Positions 11,906 to 22,210 of a stretch of 64,000 nucleotides of DNA are shown one piece after another; position 1 is the stretch's first letter; every line of letters starts with the position of its first letter. A program made the translations under genes and the position numbers. Source of the DNA: Hypomyces perniciosus (Eukaryota > Ascomycota > Sordariomycetes > Hypocreales > Hypocreaceae); contig SPDT01000002.1 of NCBI GenBank assembly GCA_008477525.1, positions 1,240,001 to 1,304,000 on the forward strand. The letters run 5' to 3'. Below the pieces are notes generated by a model. That model worked only from the letters and a program-made list of their open reading frames with translations. It was not told the DNA's origin and searched no databases.

Positions 11906-12613
11906 ATCTATAGCCTGTGGGGGGCAGGTCAATCGCATCGGCGCCCTAAAGCTTTGCTTGATATCTAACACAAGGTCAATCGACTTGTCGTCTCTAAGCT
12001 CGGCCATGTAGGCCCTCCAGAATTTCTGGCTGCACCAAGATGAAGAATACCAACACCAACGGCGTACTGTTGTGCTCCTCAGTCTATCTCCTGGCGACCC
12101 GTACCGCCGCAATCGATCGTGCGTGTCCTCCGCAAGCGAGCCGTCGTGCCTGTCCTGTCGACCCCGATCTGGAGACTCTAAGATTGTCCAATTAGCTTTT
12201 TCTAACAGTTAAAAAATGGTCAATCGTGCCAGCAAATTCATAAGATATAGCGGCCCACCTGTTGGAGGTGCCCTCAACGCCAGAAGCGCCAAGAGCATGT
12301 TTCACTTGATCAGATGGACAAGGCTGCCGGTTTGATGGCTGACTTCCGGACCAACAACTATAGAATCAAAGCAACACGTAAGACCTGCCTGAATTCTTAC
12401 GTGAGTTGCAGGTCCATCAAGGAATAGATATGTTACACAAACACGTGCAGTTGCATCTACACGTGACACATCCGTTTGTTTGCTCCTCAAAAGCAGCCTT
12501 CACCGCATCGATTGCTTTCCCCTCCTTTCTTTCCTCTTTTAGTAGTTCCATCATCATCGTCGTGAGTCGCTCAACCTGTTGAGCCTCACACATATCTCTA
12601 TATACAGGACTGC

Positions 12614-13190
12614 GTGTATCACTACACAAGATCCAACAGCGAGAACGACCTCCCCAATCCACCGCACTATCGACATGTCTGTTTGTATGTAGTCGATAGA
12701 CCAGATTACCACTGCACTCTGCTAACCACAGCGAGACAGCAACACGCGAGATACTGGTTCGAGTTGCACGTCGTAGAGATCCTCTACGTCGACGAGCCAG
12801 ACGATCTCAACGATCTGCCCCAAGGCCCAACCGCTTGCAGAGAGTGAATCGCAACGCCGCTGCTACGAATGCCCGGCCTGTAAGTCGCCCCCATGCCTGC
12901 TGCAAAGTATTATGTATTCCACTGACGAGATGTGCAAGGTGACTGTGCCCACGGCCGACGATGGACGCGCTGACGGTGGAAGCGTGAATGGTGGTGGTGA
13001 ACGCCAGCACCCAACCTATGTGCCACAAATGTGTATGTGTACGAACGATGAAAAATGGTTGGATAAGCTGTTGGAGGAGGTTGTGTTGAACATGCCGCCC
13101 GATGTTGCGGCCCTGTTTATGCCTGACATGAGTGAGTTGGATGAGGCGTTTCGAGAGGTGTTCATCGGGAACACTACCGAACGAGAGTAA
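12614..13190 (+). CDS. Uncertain hypothetical ORFs
   Basis: Two adjoining open frames, 12614-12847 and about 12840-13190, lie in different frames. The second carries a Cys-rich start (CYECPACKSPPC) and a Leu/Met/acidic helix near its end (DKLLEEVVLNMPPDVAALF). No splice pair joins them convincingly: a GTAAGT at 12880 has no acceptor at a sensible distance. I do not recognise the protein. It may be a small uncharacterised gene or a relic; the surrounding decayed repeats favour a relic. Confidence 0.2.
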
Positions 13191-13295
13191 GAGAGGTGAT
13201 AGGCGTTGGGTCAGACTTCAGTCGCCGCGATTAAAGTAGAAACCCTCCCCACTCCATCTTCCCCGTAAGCAAATGGATAATAAAGTGTTCTTGTT

Positions 13296-14020
13296 TCATC
13301 CGCCCACTATCGTTGTGATCTTGAACTTTTCACTAGTTCCTTTCTCCTCCCAAAGCATAACAGTCATCCATAGGAGTAACATAACGGAACAAGCAGCGCA
13401 ATCAGAGAAAAGGGGGCAATGAAGCAAGCCACAGACAGGGTCACAATCAGCGTGAAATACATCGATATCTGCCAAGCAACCGTAGCGTGTGTCTGTGCCA
13501 CCTCGGAATTCCAGTGGAGCGATCAATCGTTTTAGTGGTTGGAACGACGCCAACAGGTGTCAGCTCGCCGCTTCTCAAGTAGGTCGTTATTCAGGATGAC
13601 TTTTCGGTCCTGGAACGGATTTTCGTGCAAGTCTGTTGCATATATGGCATAGTCTGGAGATGTTTGCTCCCGTCGTCGATCATTGACCTCTCTGGTCACG
13701 AAGACAGTGGTAAACACAGGGCTCGATTTCCCATGCATATACCTCTTTAGCGCAGCGAGGTTGCCTTTCACCAGTAAGGAGTGGTGTATCAGTATTCTGG
13801 TTTGGCAAGAATATGCTTGGGGCTCAATTCTGAACTCCCCTTCGGAGGTGTTGTCAGTGTACTCCGGCTGAATACCCCACATAAGCTCCCTCCGGGTCAC
13901 TGCCATCAGATGGGCATAGTATATTGGCCAAGTTTGTCTCGCCGTTCCCTTTTTTCCGTCCCTTATATTTAATCTCGAAGCAGCCGTGTATGTACCCCTT
14001 TGGGCAGCGGGTGGTAACAC
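13296..14020 (-). CDS. Uncertain hypothetical ORF pair
   Basis: A 162-residue open frame (14020-13532) is followed by an overlapping frame (13553-13296) that holds a hydrophobic stretch (SVMLLLWMTVMLW) which could be a membrane segment. Composition of the first part looks protein-like, but I recognise no family, and no clean splice joins the two. It could be a young or eroded gene in the relic region. Confidence 0.2.
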
Positions 14021-14375
14021 CTACGGCATTCCAATTGGCTCAAGTATCGCATCAGCTAAATTAAGCTTGATGTTCACGAAGCTTCGGATGTTTGGTTATC
14101 TTTTCCTGAATCGCAGATGTCATGGAGTAATGCTGCCTGCCCCCATTTCGGTAATAAAACCATATACGTCAGGCAGCACTGATGACAAGGCGTCGCTAGA
14201 AATCGAGGTGTGTTTGATGGGATGCTCTGTGATTGGCGCAAGGTTGCACAAAGGATCATTTATGTATCACTTCAGCCCTTTGGCAATGTTCTCCGACTTC
14301 GAGGTCCAACAGAACCTCCTTCGCTACTGTGATAAGCTCCGAGCACCTAGCAAACGCTTCCCCTTCGTGAAAGAT

Positions 14376-14425
14376 TAATAGGAGAGGAACTGACTCCCTA
14401 TTATCGGGGGCAGCATCGCAATCAT
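14376..14425 (+). repeat. Dispersed relic repeat, copy 2 (partner at 11858-11905)
   Basis: This is the second copy of the GGAGAGGAA...ATTATCGGGG block. It is followed by short reiterated GTAATCCA-like units (about 14425-14480). Confidence 0.45.
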
Positions 14426-14700
14426 CCATAGTAATAAGGGTAATCCATAATAATGAGAGTAATCCAGGGTAATCTGTAGTCATGGGAGCAATCCATTGTC
14501 CGGCGACGTCTGGGTCCTGAGAGGAGTGCCCGCCTAACCAATGGCAGGATCACCCAGATCAAGACATGTTTTGGATCCACGTACCGAACTATGAGCGTGA
14601 GAAGCGACATTTCCTTCAGGTGAGTGTTGTTTGAGTTTGGGGAAAGGTGAAGAAGATGAAAAGGTCTGTTGCTAGTGTGCAATTCATAAATCGTGTTGCG

Positions 14701-14882
14701 CCAGAGCCGTCAATTCACTTCTCGATCGCCAGGATTGTCAAGACTTATTGGATGGTATGGGCAAACCTCCCCAGCTGGGAGCTTTCCATCCGATCCCATC
14801 ACGAGTCTGACGCAACTCCAAGTCCAATTGCCGATCTCAGCGACGAACTGGACTCGGGAGCCATCAGGCAGAAGCCTAGGCT
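14701..14882 (+). repeat. Dispersed relic repeat (partner at 42055-42264)
   Basis: Colinear similarity to 42055-42264 begins with GCCGYCAATTCAC and ends with ATCAGGCARAAG. Most differences are C/T or G/A transitions. Neither copy has a continuous reading frame. It is probably the remains of one transposable-element family inactivated by RIP; its class is unknown. Confidence 0.55.
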
Positions 14883-15680
14883 GTCGATACCAAGGCAGTC
14901 TGTCTTTATCTTCAGGCCTCTGTGATTTATGCGTGGGTCACCCTTAGCGGATTTGGGATGATTGTATGATGACATTTCCCTGGTGTATGTTGAGATCCCC
15001 TCTCGCCTTCGATGCTAGCGCTCGTGTTCATTGTTTGTCCAAAATTCTGTCATGGTCTCACGTGATATTCCCCTAGACCACATAGGAGGCGTGCAAATCT
15101 AGCACTTGTTGTCAGACAATAGGTGGTATGAAGGAGAGTGGAGGAGCCTGGGCAGACAAACTAGCAGAGGGGGGGCAAGTGGTAAGCTATAGAGACGTTG
15201 TCAGGAGCCAGATGGTGACTGTATTAATCTTTAACTTCCTCTTCTCCATTGGGGAAGATCGGAATTCATGTTTTATACTGGTTTCTAGTCAAGTGATCTG
15301 CCTCCGTGCTGATCCGAAGTATCCCTGACAGTTGTCGATTTTCGTGTCTCCGACTCCTCTGTATGAGATCTTGTGCGTTTTTCGGTCCATATCGGTAATA
15401 TAGTTGTCTGCTGTCCGAATCGTCTCATGAACTTCGGAGGTTGTGGCCAATTCGCCTTTGGCCCGTGGGAACGACTGCTTGACTGACAAAGCGGAGGGGC
15501 GATAAATTCCTAGTGTTACGCTGTGTCAATCGCCTTGTGGTTGATCATGAAGATGAATTTGACTCACCTCATCGATGAATCCGAGACCAATGCTACCGGT
15601 GAATGAGCTAGATGAGGCTGTCTTTGTTCAAACAGCGGACGGGCATAGGCTCAATAGGTCTGGCTGTGGAGCTATCTGAA

Positions 15681-15881
15681 CCTCCTTCTTGCACGCAACA
15701 ATAGATCTTGGAGCATGGCCCTGAAGGCATAATTCGGGGAGATCCAAAGGATCACCCTTCGGGAAATGAAGAGAAACGATCTTCTTCGATAATCCCCGAA
15801 GGGTAATCCGTTCGATCTATCTTCCCGAGCTGTGTCTTCCTAGTCACACCCCAGGAGCTATTGTTGCGCTCAAGAAGGAGG
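15681..15881. repeat. Long imperfect inverted repeat (hairpin, MITE-like)
   Basis: Outer arms 15681-15704 and 15858-15881 are reverse complements over 24 bases with two mismatches. Inner arms around 15734-15762 and 15798-15834 also pair (CCCTTCGGG with CCCGAAGGG, and a GGGAGAT-type block). The whole could fold into a ~200-nt hairpin. There is no coding content. A small non-autonomous element or the core of a larger palindrome is likely; no target duplication was identified. Confidence 0.55.
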
Positions 15882-16382
15882 TTGAAACTCCTTGAGTGAG
15901 GAGGAAACAAGGAAGAAGGAGAAAGTAGGTTGAAGCAGGGGGGCGGGAAATTTATAGGCGCAGTATTTCTTGAGATTTGCTCCTGCAGGGCGGTGTATCC
16001 ATAAGTTGCGGTGTTTCTGCCGAACTTTGTTTGTACACCTTCGCTTGTTTTATGCCTTGGAGTTGAGTTAAAGGTATAGAGACACCTCAGGTTTCGCCTC
16101 TAGTCTCCACACTGTTGCCTGAAACCTGATTCCCACTTTCTAGAAGCACCTATGCAGATAGTTACACCTAACGTTATGCATACACGCAACCAAAGCTGCC
16201 TATCTCTGTGGTGACGTGGCCCGTATCGTCGTTTGCGTGTTACACCAGAAGGATGCTAGACAAATAGATGTCAAGAGTCCCATTCTGATAGATTATCACG
16301 TACATTATACATCTTCTATATGCTTTAAACATTAAAACACGTTTCGACACATTCCAGGTGATTCGCCCTTCTTTCTCCTCAT

Positions 16383-18198
16383 TTAGTCGTCCTTCTTCCC
16401 CACGATGCCAGTCTTCCTGAGGCCAAACCACGTCACTGCCGTGACGGTTATGCAGCTCGCAAAGATGGTCCAAAACGCCGCCCTGTATCCTTTCATCAAA
16501 GCCTCCCTCTGCTCCGCAACGTTCGAATGCTCCGTGACAGAAGCGGCAATGGCGGCGGTAATGGCCAAACCGACAGAGTTACCAAACTGCGCCACCTCGT
16601 TAAACACACCTCCCGCGAGGGACTGAAGTTCGGGCGGGTAAGCACCCGAGATAACCAGGTTGGAAACGGTGAACAAGACTGCATATAATCGTTAACATGG
16701 ATATAATCACGGGGTTATCACAGGATATCTCACCATCAGTGTTGATAGGCGATAGGAACAGTGCCCAGAAAGGCGAGAACCAGTAATTCTGGCCAATTGG
16801 GATCGTGGCCATGAGCGGCGCAGCGGCCAGCGTGACGAGGGCTGAGACGACTGCAAGAGTGCGAACGTTGACTCGAGCAATGAGAAGCGCGGTGACGACG
16901 TTGGTGGCTGCTCCTGCGATGACATGAGGCAGGAATCGTATTGAACTATCCAGGGCGGAAAGCTGCTGGACTTCTTGGAAGCTAATTTACAAGTCAGTTA
17001 TGAACACGATTATTCAGGGGGAATGGACGCACTAGAGCGTGGTAAAGTACTCAGTTCCGGTCAACGAGGCCCAGCAGAAGAATACAGCAACGCAAACAGT
17101 CGTGAAAGACCAGTTACGCCACAACTTATTCGGAATCAGGGCTGGCTTGTTCCTCTTAACCTGAAATTCCATCCAGAGCGGGAAGGCAACGATCAGGGCG
17201 AGCGAGACGGCCAAAATGGCAATGTTGGGGGCATCGCTGAGCCTTTGGTATGACGATGAGACCATGGCCAGCACGTAGAGAAGCATACCCAGAGCAATAC
17301 TCAAGATGATGGCCCCAACCCAATCGATATCATGCCTAAGACGCGTCTTCCAACCTCGCTCTGTGGAAACCGATACGTTGGGTAGCGACCAAATCGATGC
17401 CGTTGAGAGACAAACGTTGATGATGGCCATCATGTAGTATGCCCACCGCCAACCGATTGTGTCCGTGAAAATGCCACCGAGAACCAATCCGAGTGCAAAA
17501 CCGAGAGGGTGACCCATTCCGTTGATGGCGAATGCAGCGTTCCTCCAATTGCCCTTGGGAAACGTGTTGGTGATGAGGCTGACAGCAGTGGGAAGACACA
17601 TGGCAATTGCTATGCCCAGGAGCGTTCTGAAAATAATGATCTGAATAGCCGTCTGCGCCAAACCAACACCCAGCGTAAAGGCGACATAGAGAAAGCTTCC
17701 GGTGAGCCACATCCGCTTTGGGCCGATGACATCGGCGATTGAGCCAAAGATGAGAAGCAAGCATCCAGCTGCCAGCGAATAGACGGCGGCGGGCCACAGG
17801 ATCAGGCTCTGCGAGAGTCCGACTTCCTGGGCGATCCGCGGAAGAGCGGCAATGAGGATACCAGAGCCCATAGTACTGAGGAAGTTGATGCCGGATAGCG
17901 TCACGATAACAGTGACACCGCGGACCTTTGAGATTGTCAGTTCAGCTGTGGGTGACGACGGAGTCATGTCTTGCGACGCAGCCTCGTCACTTGACGGGTC
18001 GTTGGGAGTGCTGAGGCCCTCATTGCTAGGTCGTGTGGTCTGTATCGTGTCGTTCTTTTGCTGTGGCTCTTGTTCTGGTGGTGGTGGATGTGATCTGTGA
18101 AGCAGAGTCTTGGAGGACAAAGTTGAAGGCGGCAGAGGCTGGAGAGCTATGCTCGTGAGGGAGCTGCTCCCGTGAGTCGCTGTGAGTTTGAAGTCCAT
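16383..18198 (-). CDS. MFS transporter, DHA2 (14-TM drug:H+ antiporter) type
   Basis: Exons are 18198-17033, 16981-16734 and 16678-16383, giving 569 residues. The introns (GTGCGT/TAG and GTGAGA/CAG) keep frame. A hydrophilic, Ser/Pro-rich N-terminus of ~92 residues precedes the first membrane segment. Motif A is seen as GSIADVIGPKRMW after TM2, and an antiporter motif C-like stretch as GMGHPLGFALGLVLGG. The hydrophobic segments fit 14 TMs, and the tail ends in GLRKTGIVGKKDD. Family members export drugs, toxins or small metabolites, mostly at the plasma membrane. The substrate cannot be told here, and no biosynthetic genes adjoin it. The gene sits isolated between two relic regions. Confidence 0.88.
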
Positions 18199-21100
18199 GG
18201 TTTTCTGTTCCGTTCACTTCATGAAGCATGAAGAAACACAAAGACTACGGACTGCTATTCACTGGATTATCTGGGGCTTGTATAGACTTTAAACCAACCA
18301 CTGACACTAAACTCTAAGACCGAGCAAGCGCACTCGTATACTCGTATACGCCGTTCTATCTAGCTGTATTAGGGAAACCCTGTCGAAATACCCCAATTCC
18401 TTATCATTCAGTGCTTACATCTGACAAATCCTATCCGAAAGAGATACTAGACAGTCGGCCGGCCCGTGGATCTTGACTTGGCAGGCCGATGGACTATTCT
18501 TACTACTACTATCTACCAACAGTACTGCTACTACTATCACGACCCCCAAGTTGTGGTTTCTCCGGTTTGCTGGCTATTTCAATTCAGTCCTATGCATTTC
18601 GTATATGATTTGCAATTTCCCAATGAATATTATGAATTAATAACAACCATCACCATCTAGGTACTCCGTACATGTACTATTCGTATTGGAATGCTTCCGA
18701 GTTCTGATAGCGCGACGTCTACGCCCGTTTGGCGTTTTCTTGAGCCTTCTAGTGCGCGGCCCGACCGTCTTTGCGTAAAGCCGCTACAGAGCGATTATGG
18801 CCAAAGCCGTTGGAAACCGCCCACGCCGGTTTCAGCACCTAGCTATCGCGATTCCATAAACCGTTCCATATTCAACGCTCAATAACAATGACTTTAAACA
18901 TCAGCAGTCAATTCTCTTCTAAACCGTCCCCGAATACGAACAGATAGATGCCATGACGTAACTGCGAAAAATCGGGGCGATAGTGCCGAGATACCGCTGC
19001 AATTGACGCCAGTCGAAAAGAGAGCTGTCCTGACATCGCGCACCCGCTTCATGATGTCAATAGACAACAGACATTCCAGAGACTTGGGGGGATTCTGGGG
19101 TTGACGCCTCCCGTCCTGTTCGAACGAGAAAAATACAGTTACGCACCGAATACGCACCCTTCTCCTGTTCTTGGATCGGAATGCCTAGGCAGTTCTACTC
19201 CATATCAATAGTCATCACCAACAACGCAGGATCCAACAACGCGGTGCCAATTCTCAATGCCCTCGAAAAACAAATTTTAGGAACTTTTATGCGTATGGAA
19301 ATTGCGTGCTGCTTGGCTTGGGTGTTTCAGGTCAATATCTCGGGTGGCTCGGTCTGGTCTTGTCCTCCATGAATCGATGTTCCTCAGTTCCAGAAGCTAA
19401 GAGCTGACGCGCCTCAGCGTGTCAAGTCGCGGTCCGGTAGTTCTCAATGGAAACAACACGCGACTACGGTGAGAAATTTGTCAAAGAACTCCAGGTCATG
19501 GAACATTCAGGGTGGCAATGGCCATCACCTTGCTCAAATCCGCAGATCGAAACCGTACTGAGGTCGCCGCAATGAGGAAGTGGTTGTGAGGAACTTCCTC
19601 GCCGAGGTTTTCGATACTACCCAAATCGCTCTGTTGAGCCTCAGTGACGCCCTTACTCCTGTATCATGTCTGTCATACAGTTGGATGGAGTGAAAACCCT
19701 CAGAAGATACAATTTGGTAGTGGAATTGGGTCACCCGTTGGCATCTCCACTCCAAGGAGTCAATCCAGGGGCAAAGAGGCCGTAATTCCTCGCATTTTTG
19801 ACAGAAATATAATGTCGTCCGTCACTAGCACTATGTTCTAGCCACAATAATCTCCAAGGTTAATTTCAAGTTTTATATAGATCTCGTAAACCCGAATTCT
19901 GCTGCCATTTAGCTGGGCGCAAGTCTCCCAAGAATCGGGTCAGGTGTTCAGCTGACTCCGTTCCCTTTCATGACGCTGTTCCAGTGAGCCAGGTTTGCGC
20001 TTATAGCCTGAGTTGTCGCGATTCTTTCTGTCAACCTGGTCTAAAACAACATTCAGGATGATGAGTTGCCACTTCAAGGTAGCAAGTGGATGGTTGCCGG
20101 CAACTTCTTCCGCCTTGTCGATATGCAGTCTGGAAGCCTCCTATAGCATCAACCCTAGAGATTTTACTTATGGCTTCAATATATCGAGCTTAGGGATCAC
20201 TTTCATAGTATAATACTTCAGTAAATAATGAAGGACGCAGCCATCGCTACTTCTTTACATTTATGTCCTCAACCCATTCACATCTTCAATCTCTACTTGC
20301 CAAGTATTAGCTCTGTTGTTGACCATCATGCTGACGCCCGATGATTCCCCCATCAGCTTTCCTAATTATGACTTCAGCAGTTCCTTGATTGCCCAACTTC
20401 TGTCCCACCATCTGATTCATTTCATGCTTCGAGCCTGGTTACCTGTAAGTAATGTCCAGTGCTACAACCTGATGTTTGACTTTGTTGGCAGTTTAGGTAT
20501 AGTGATCATTCGGACCTAGCTACTACTCCGCTACTATGTTCTCTCCTCCTTGAAGTTGTGGAATGGAGAGAAAGGTAAGGTGTTCCATGATTGCTAAATA
20601 CCCTATACCACGAGAACACTTTCCTACTTTAACCGAGATGGCATGACAGATGCCTGGTGAATGGGATCTAGAACACGGCATCAAGCAATTCTGTCTACCC
20701 TGAATGAAATGAGTTGTAACCGCGGGCTTACACCACCCTTGATCTACCATCATGATGCTGGCAGAAATAACATAATCTTCTGGGATATGGACTTTCAGCA
20801 CTTCACCATTCCTGGAGGATCCCAGGAGTAAACGCAGCCCGGTAAAAGTTCCGCCGTAGTAAACAGAATGCACTACGAAGTACGAAGTACATACTCATCA
20901 TTCACCGTGAACCAGAATGCCGTTTGCCTGATAACGGTCTGACTGCCTTCCATACACTTCTGATGTAGAGAGGGGGGTCGTATGTGAGTAGATAGCTGGT
21001 GAAGTCGCTGGTGACGGCTGGGCGCATCACAATCCTTTCTAGGACTCGATACAGTAATGTTGAAGTGACGATACAGAGTGGTGAGGTTCGCCAACACTGG

Positions 21101-21374
21101 TGATATGGCATGGATTGTTCATCCAGCACTATCTATCACTATGAACATATCGTATGGCTCGATCCAGAGCAGACCAAGGCCACGGAAACAGACAGAACAG
21201 ACAGGAGTCTTGAATGGTCGATTGTACAATCTGTTCATCTCCTATCTCCCATCAAGAAACCGACACACACATCGTCCGATAAGTCTCGGGCCACACACAG
21301 TCTGTTCTATTCTTCTGTATTCCGAAATTCTTCATCTTTTCTCTCCGAAAAGATGTTGTTTTCTCATGCTCACC
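18199..21374. other. Gene-poor region upstream of the minisatellite
   Basis: No recognisable gene is present. Short frames at 18691-18885, 20316-20519 and the minus-strand pair 21129-20873 and 20873-20523 are open but match no family I know and lack clear splice links. The last pair might be an eroded protein. TACGRAGTA-type motifs occur at 18662, 20874 and 20881. Confidence 0.5.
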
Positions 21375-22210
21375 CCGAAGAACGCCTCATCCCGAAGGAC
21401 ATCTGAGTCCGAAGAACGTCTGAGTCCGAAGAATATGTCATCCCGAAACTTGTCGCCCTGGAAAACACATCATCCGAAGAATATCGCATCCCGAAGACGT
21501 CTGACCTCGAACAAACGCTCATCCCGAAAACGCCTCACTCCGAAGAACATCTGCCTCCGAAAAAAAGTCCCATCCCGAACAGCCTATCATTTCGAAGAGC
21601 GCCTCATCCCGAAACCTGTCGCCCGAAAAAAAACATCTCACCCGAAGAACCCATCACCACGAAAAACGCCTCATTCCGAAGAATATCTCATTACGCCGAA
21701 AAACGTCGGATCCGAAGAATGTGTTACTCCGAGAAAAAAAAGAAAAAAAAAGAGGCTCCATCCCGAACCTATCACCGTAAAGAACGCATATCCGGATGCT
21801 TCTCTCCGAAGAACCTACCATCGTGAAGAACGCCTCGTCCGAGGAATATCACGTCCCGAAGAGTGTCCGACCTCAATTACCCACCCCGAAAAACGCCTCA
21901 TCCGAAGAGCGTTGCACACCGAGAAAGGTCGGACCCGAAGAATCTTCGTCGTGAAGAACACCTCATCCCGAAACTTCTCAATCCGAAAAACGCCTCTTCC
22001 CGAAGAATCTTCCTGCTGAAGAGTGTGTTACCCCGAAAACCGTCGGGCCCGAAGAACAGCATCTCTCTCCAAAGAATGTGTGACTCCGAAGAAAGGACTC
22101 CATCCCGAAGAACCTATCATCTTGAAGAATCTTCATCGTGAAGAACGCCTCATCCGAAGAATATTACATCCCGAAGGTTTCACACCGGAAAACATCGGGT
22201 CCGAAGAGCT
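21375..22210 (+). repeat. Degenerate 17-bp minisatellite, about 49 units
   Basis: Tandem units follow the consensus CCGAAGAACGCCTCATC, with CCGAAGAATAT, CCGAAAAACG and CGTGAAGAAC variants, over about 836 bp. Unit length is mostly 17 bp with a few 15-20 bp variants and one A-rich interruption near 21730-21750. Because 17 is not a multiple of three, translation cycles through all frames. An open frame (21078-22019) runs through much of the array and would encode a very basic Pro/Lys/Arg/Ser-rich protein, but I see no reason to call it a gene. The units are diverged, so the array is not recent. Confidence 0.9.

Larger units (their letters stand above)
11084..16382. other. Gene-poor relic region
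   Basis: The region carries no recognisable intact gene. It contains dispersed repeat fragments (11858-11905, 14376-14425, 14701-14882), a short mutated copy of the preceding gene's 3' end (12216-12248), two uncertain open frames (12614-13190 and 13296-14020) and a long hairpin (15681-15881). Fragment copies differ from their partners mainly by C/T and G/A changes, consistent with repeat-induced point mutation (RIP), though RIP indices were not calculated. Confidence 0.6.

Noticed and set aside
16383..18198. Secondary-metabolite cluster around the MFS transporter and acyl-CoA ligase
   Set aside because: The genes are more than 30 kb apart and no polyketide, peptide or terpene synthase is present in the window.
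21078..22019. 313-codon ORF through the 17-bp minisatellite as a gene
   Set aside because: Its sequence follows from the repeat. The unit length shifts frame, there is no conserved start region, and no family is recognised.
21375..22210. CRISPR array
   Set aside because: Units are 17 bp, contiguous and diverged, with no unique spacers, and the genome is fungal.
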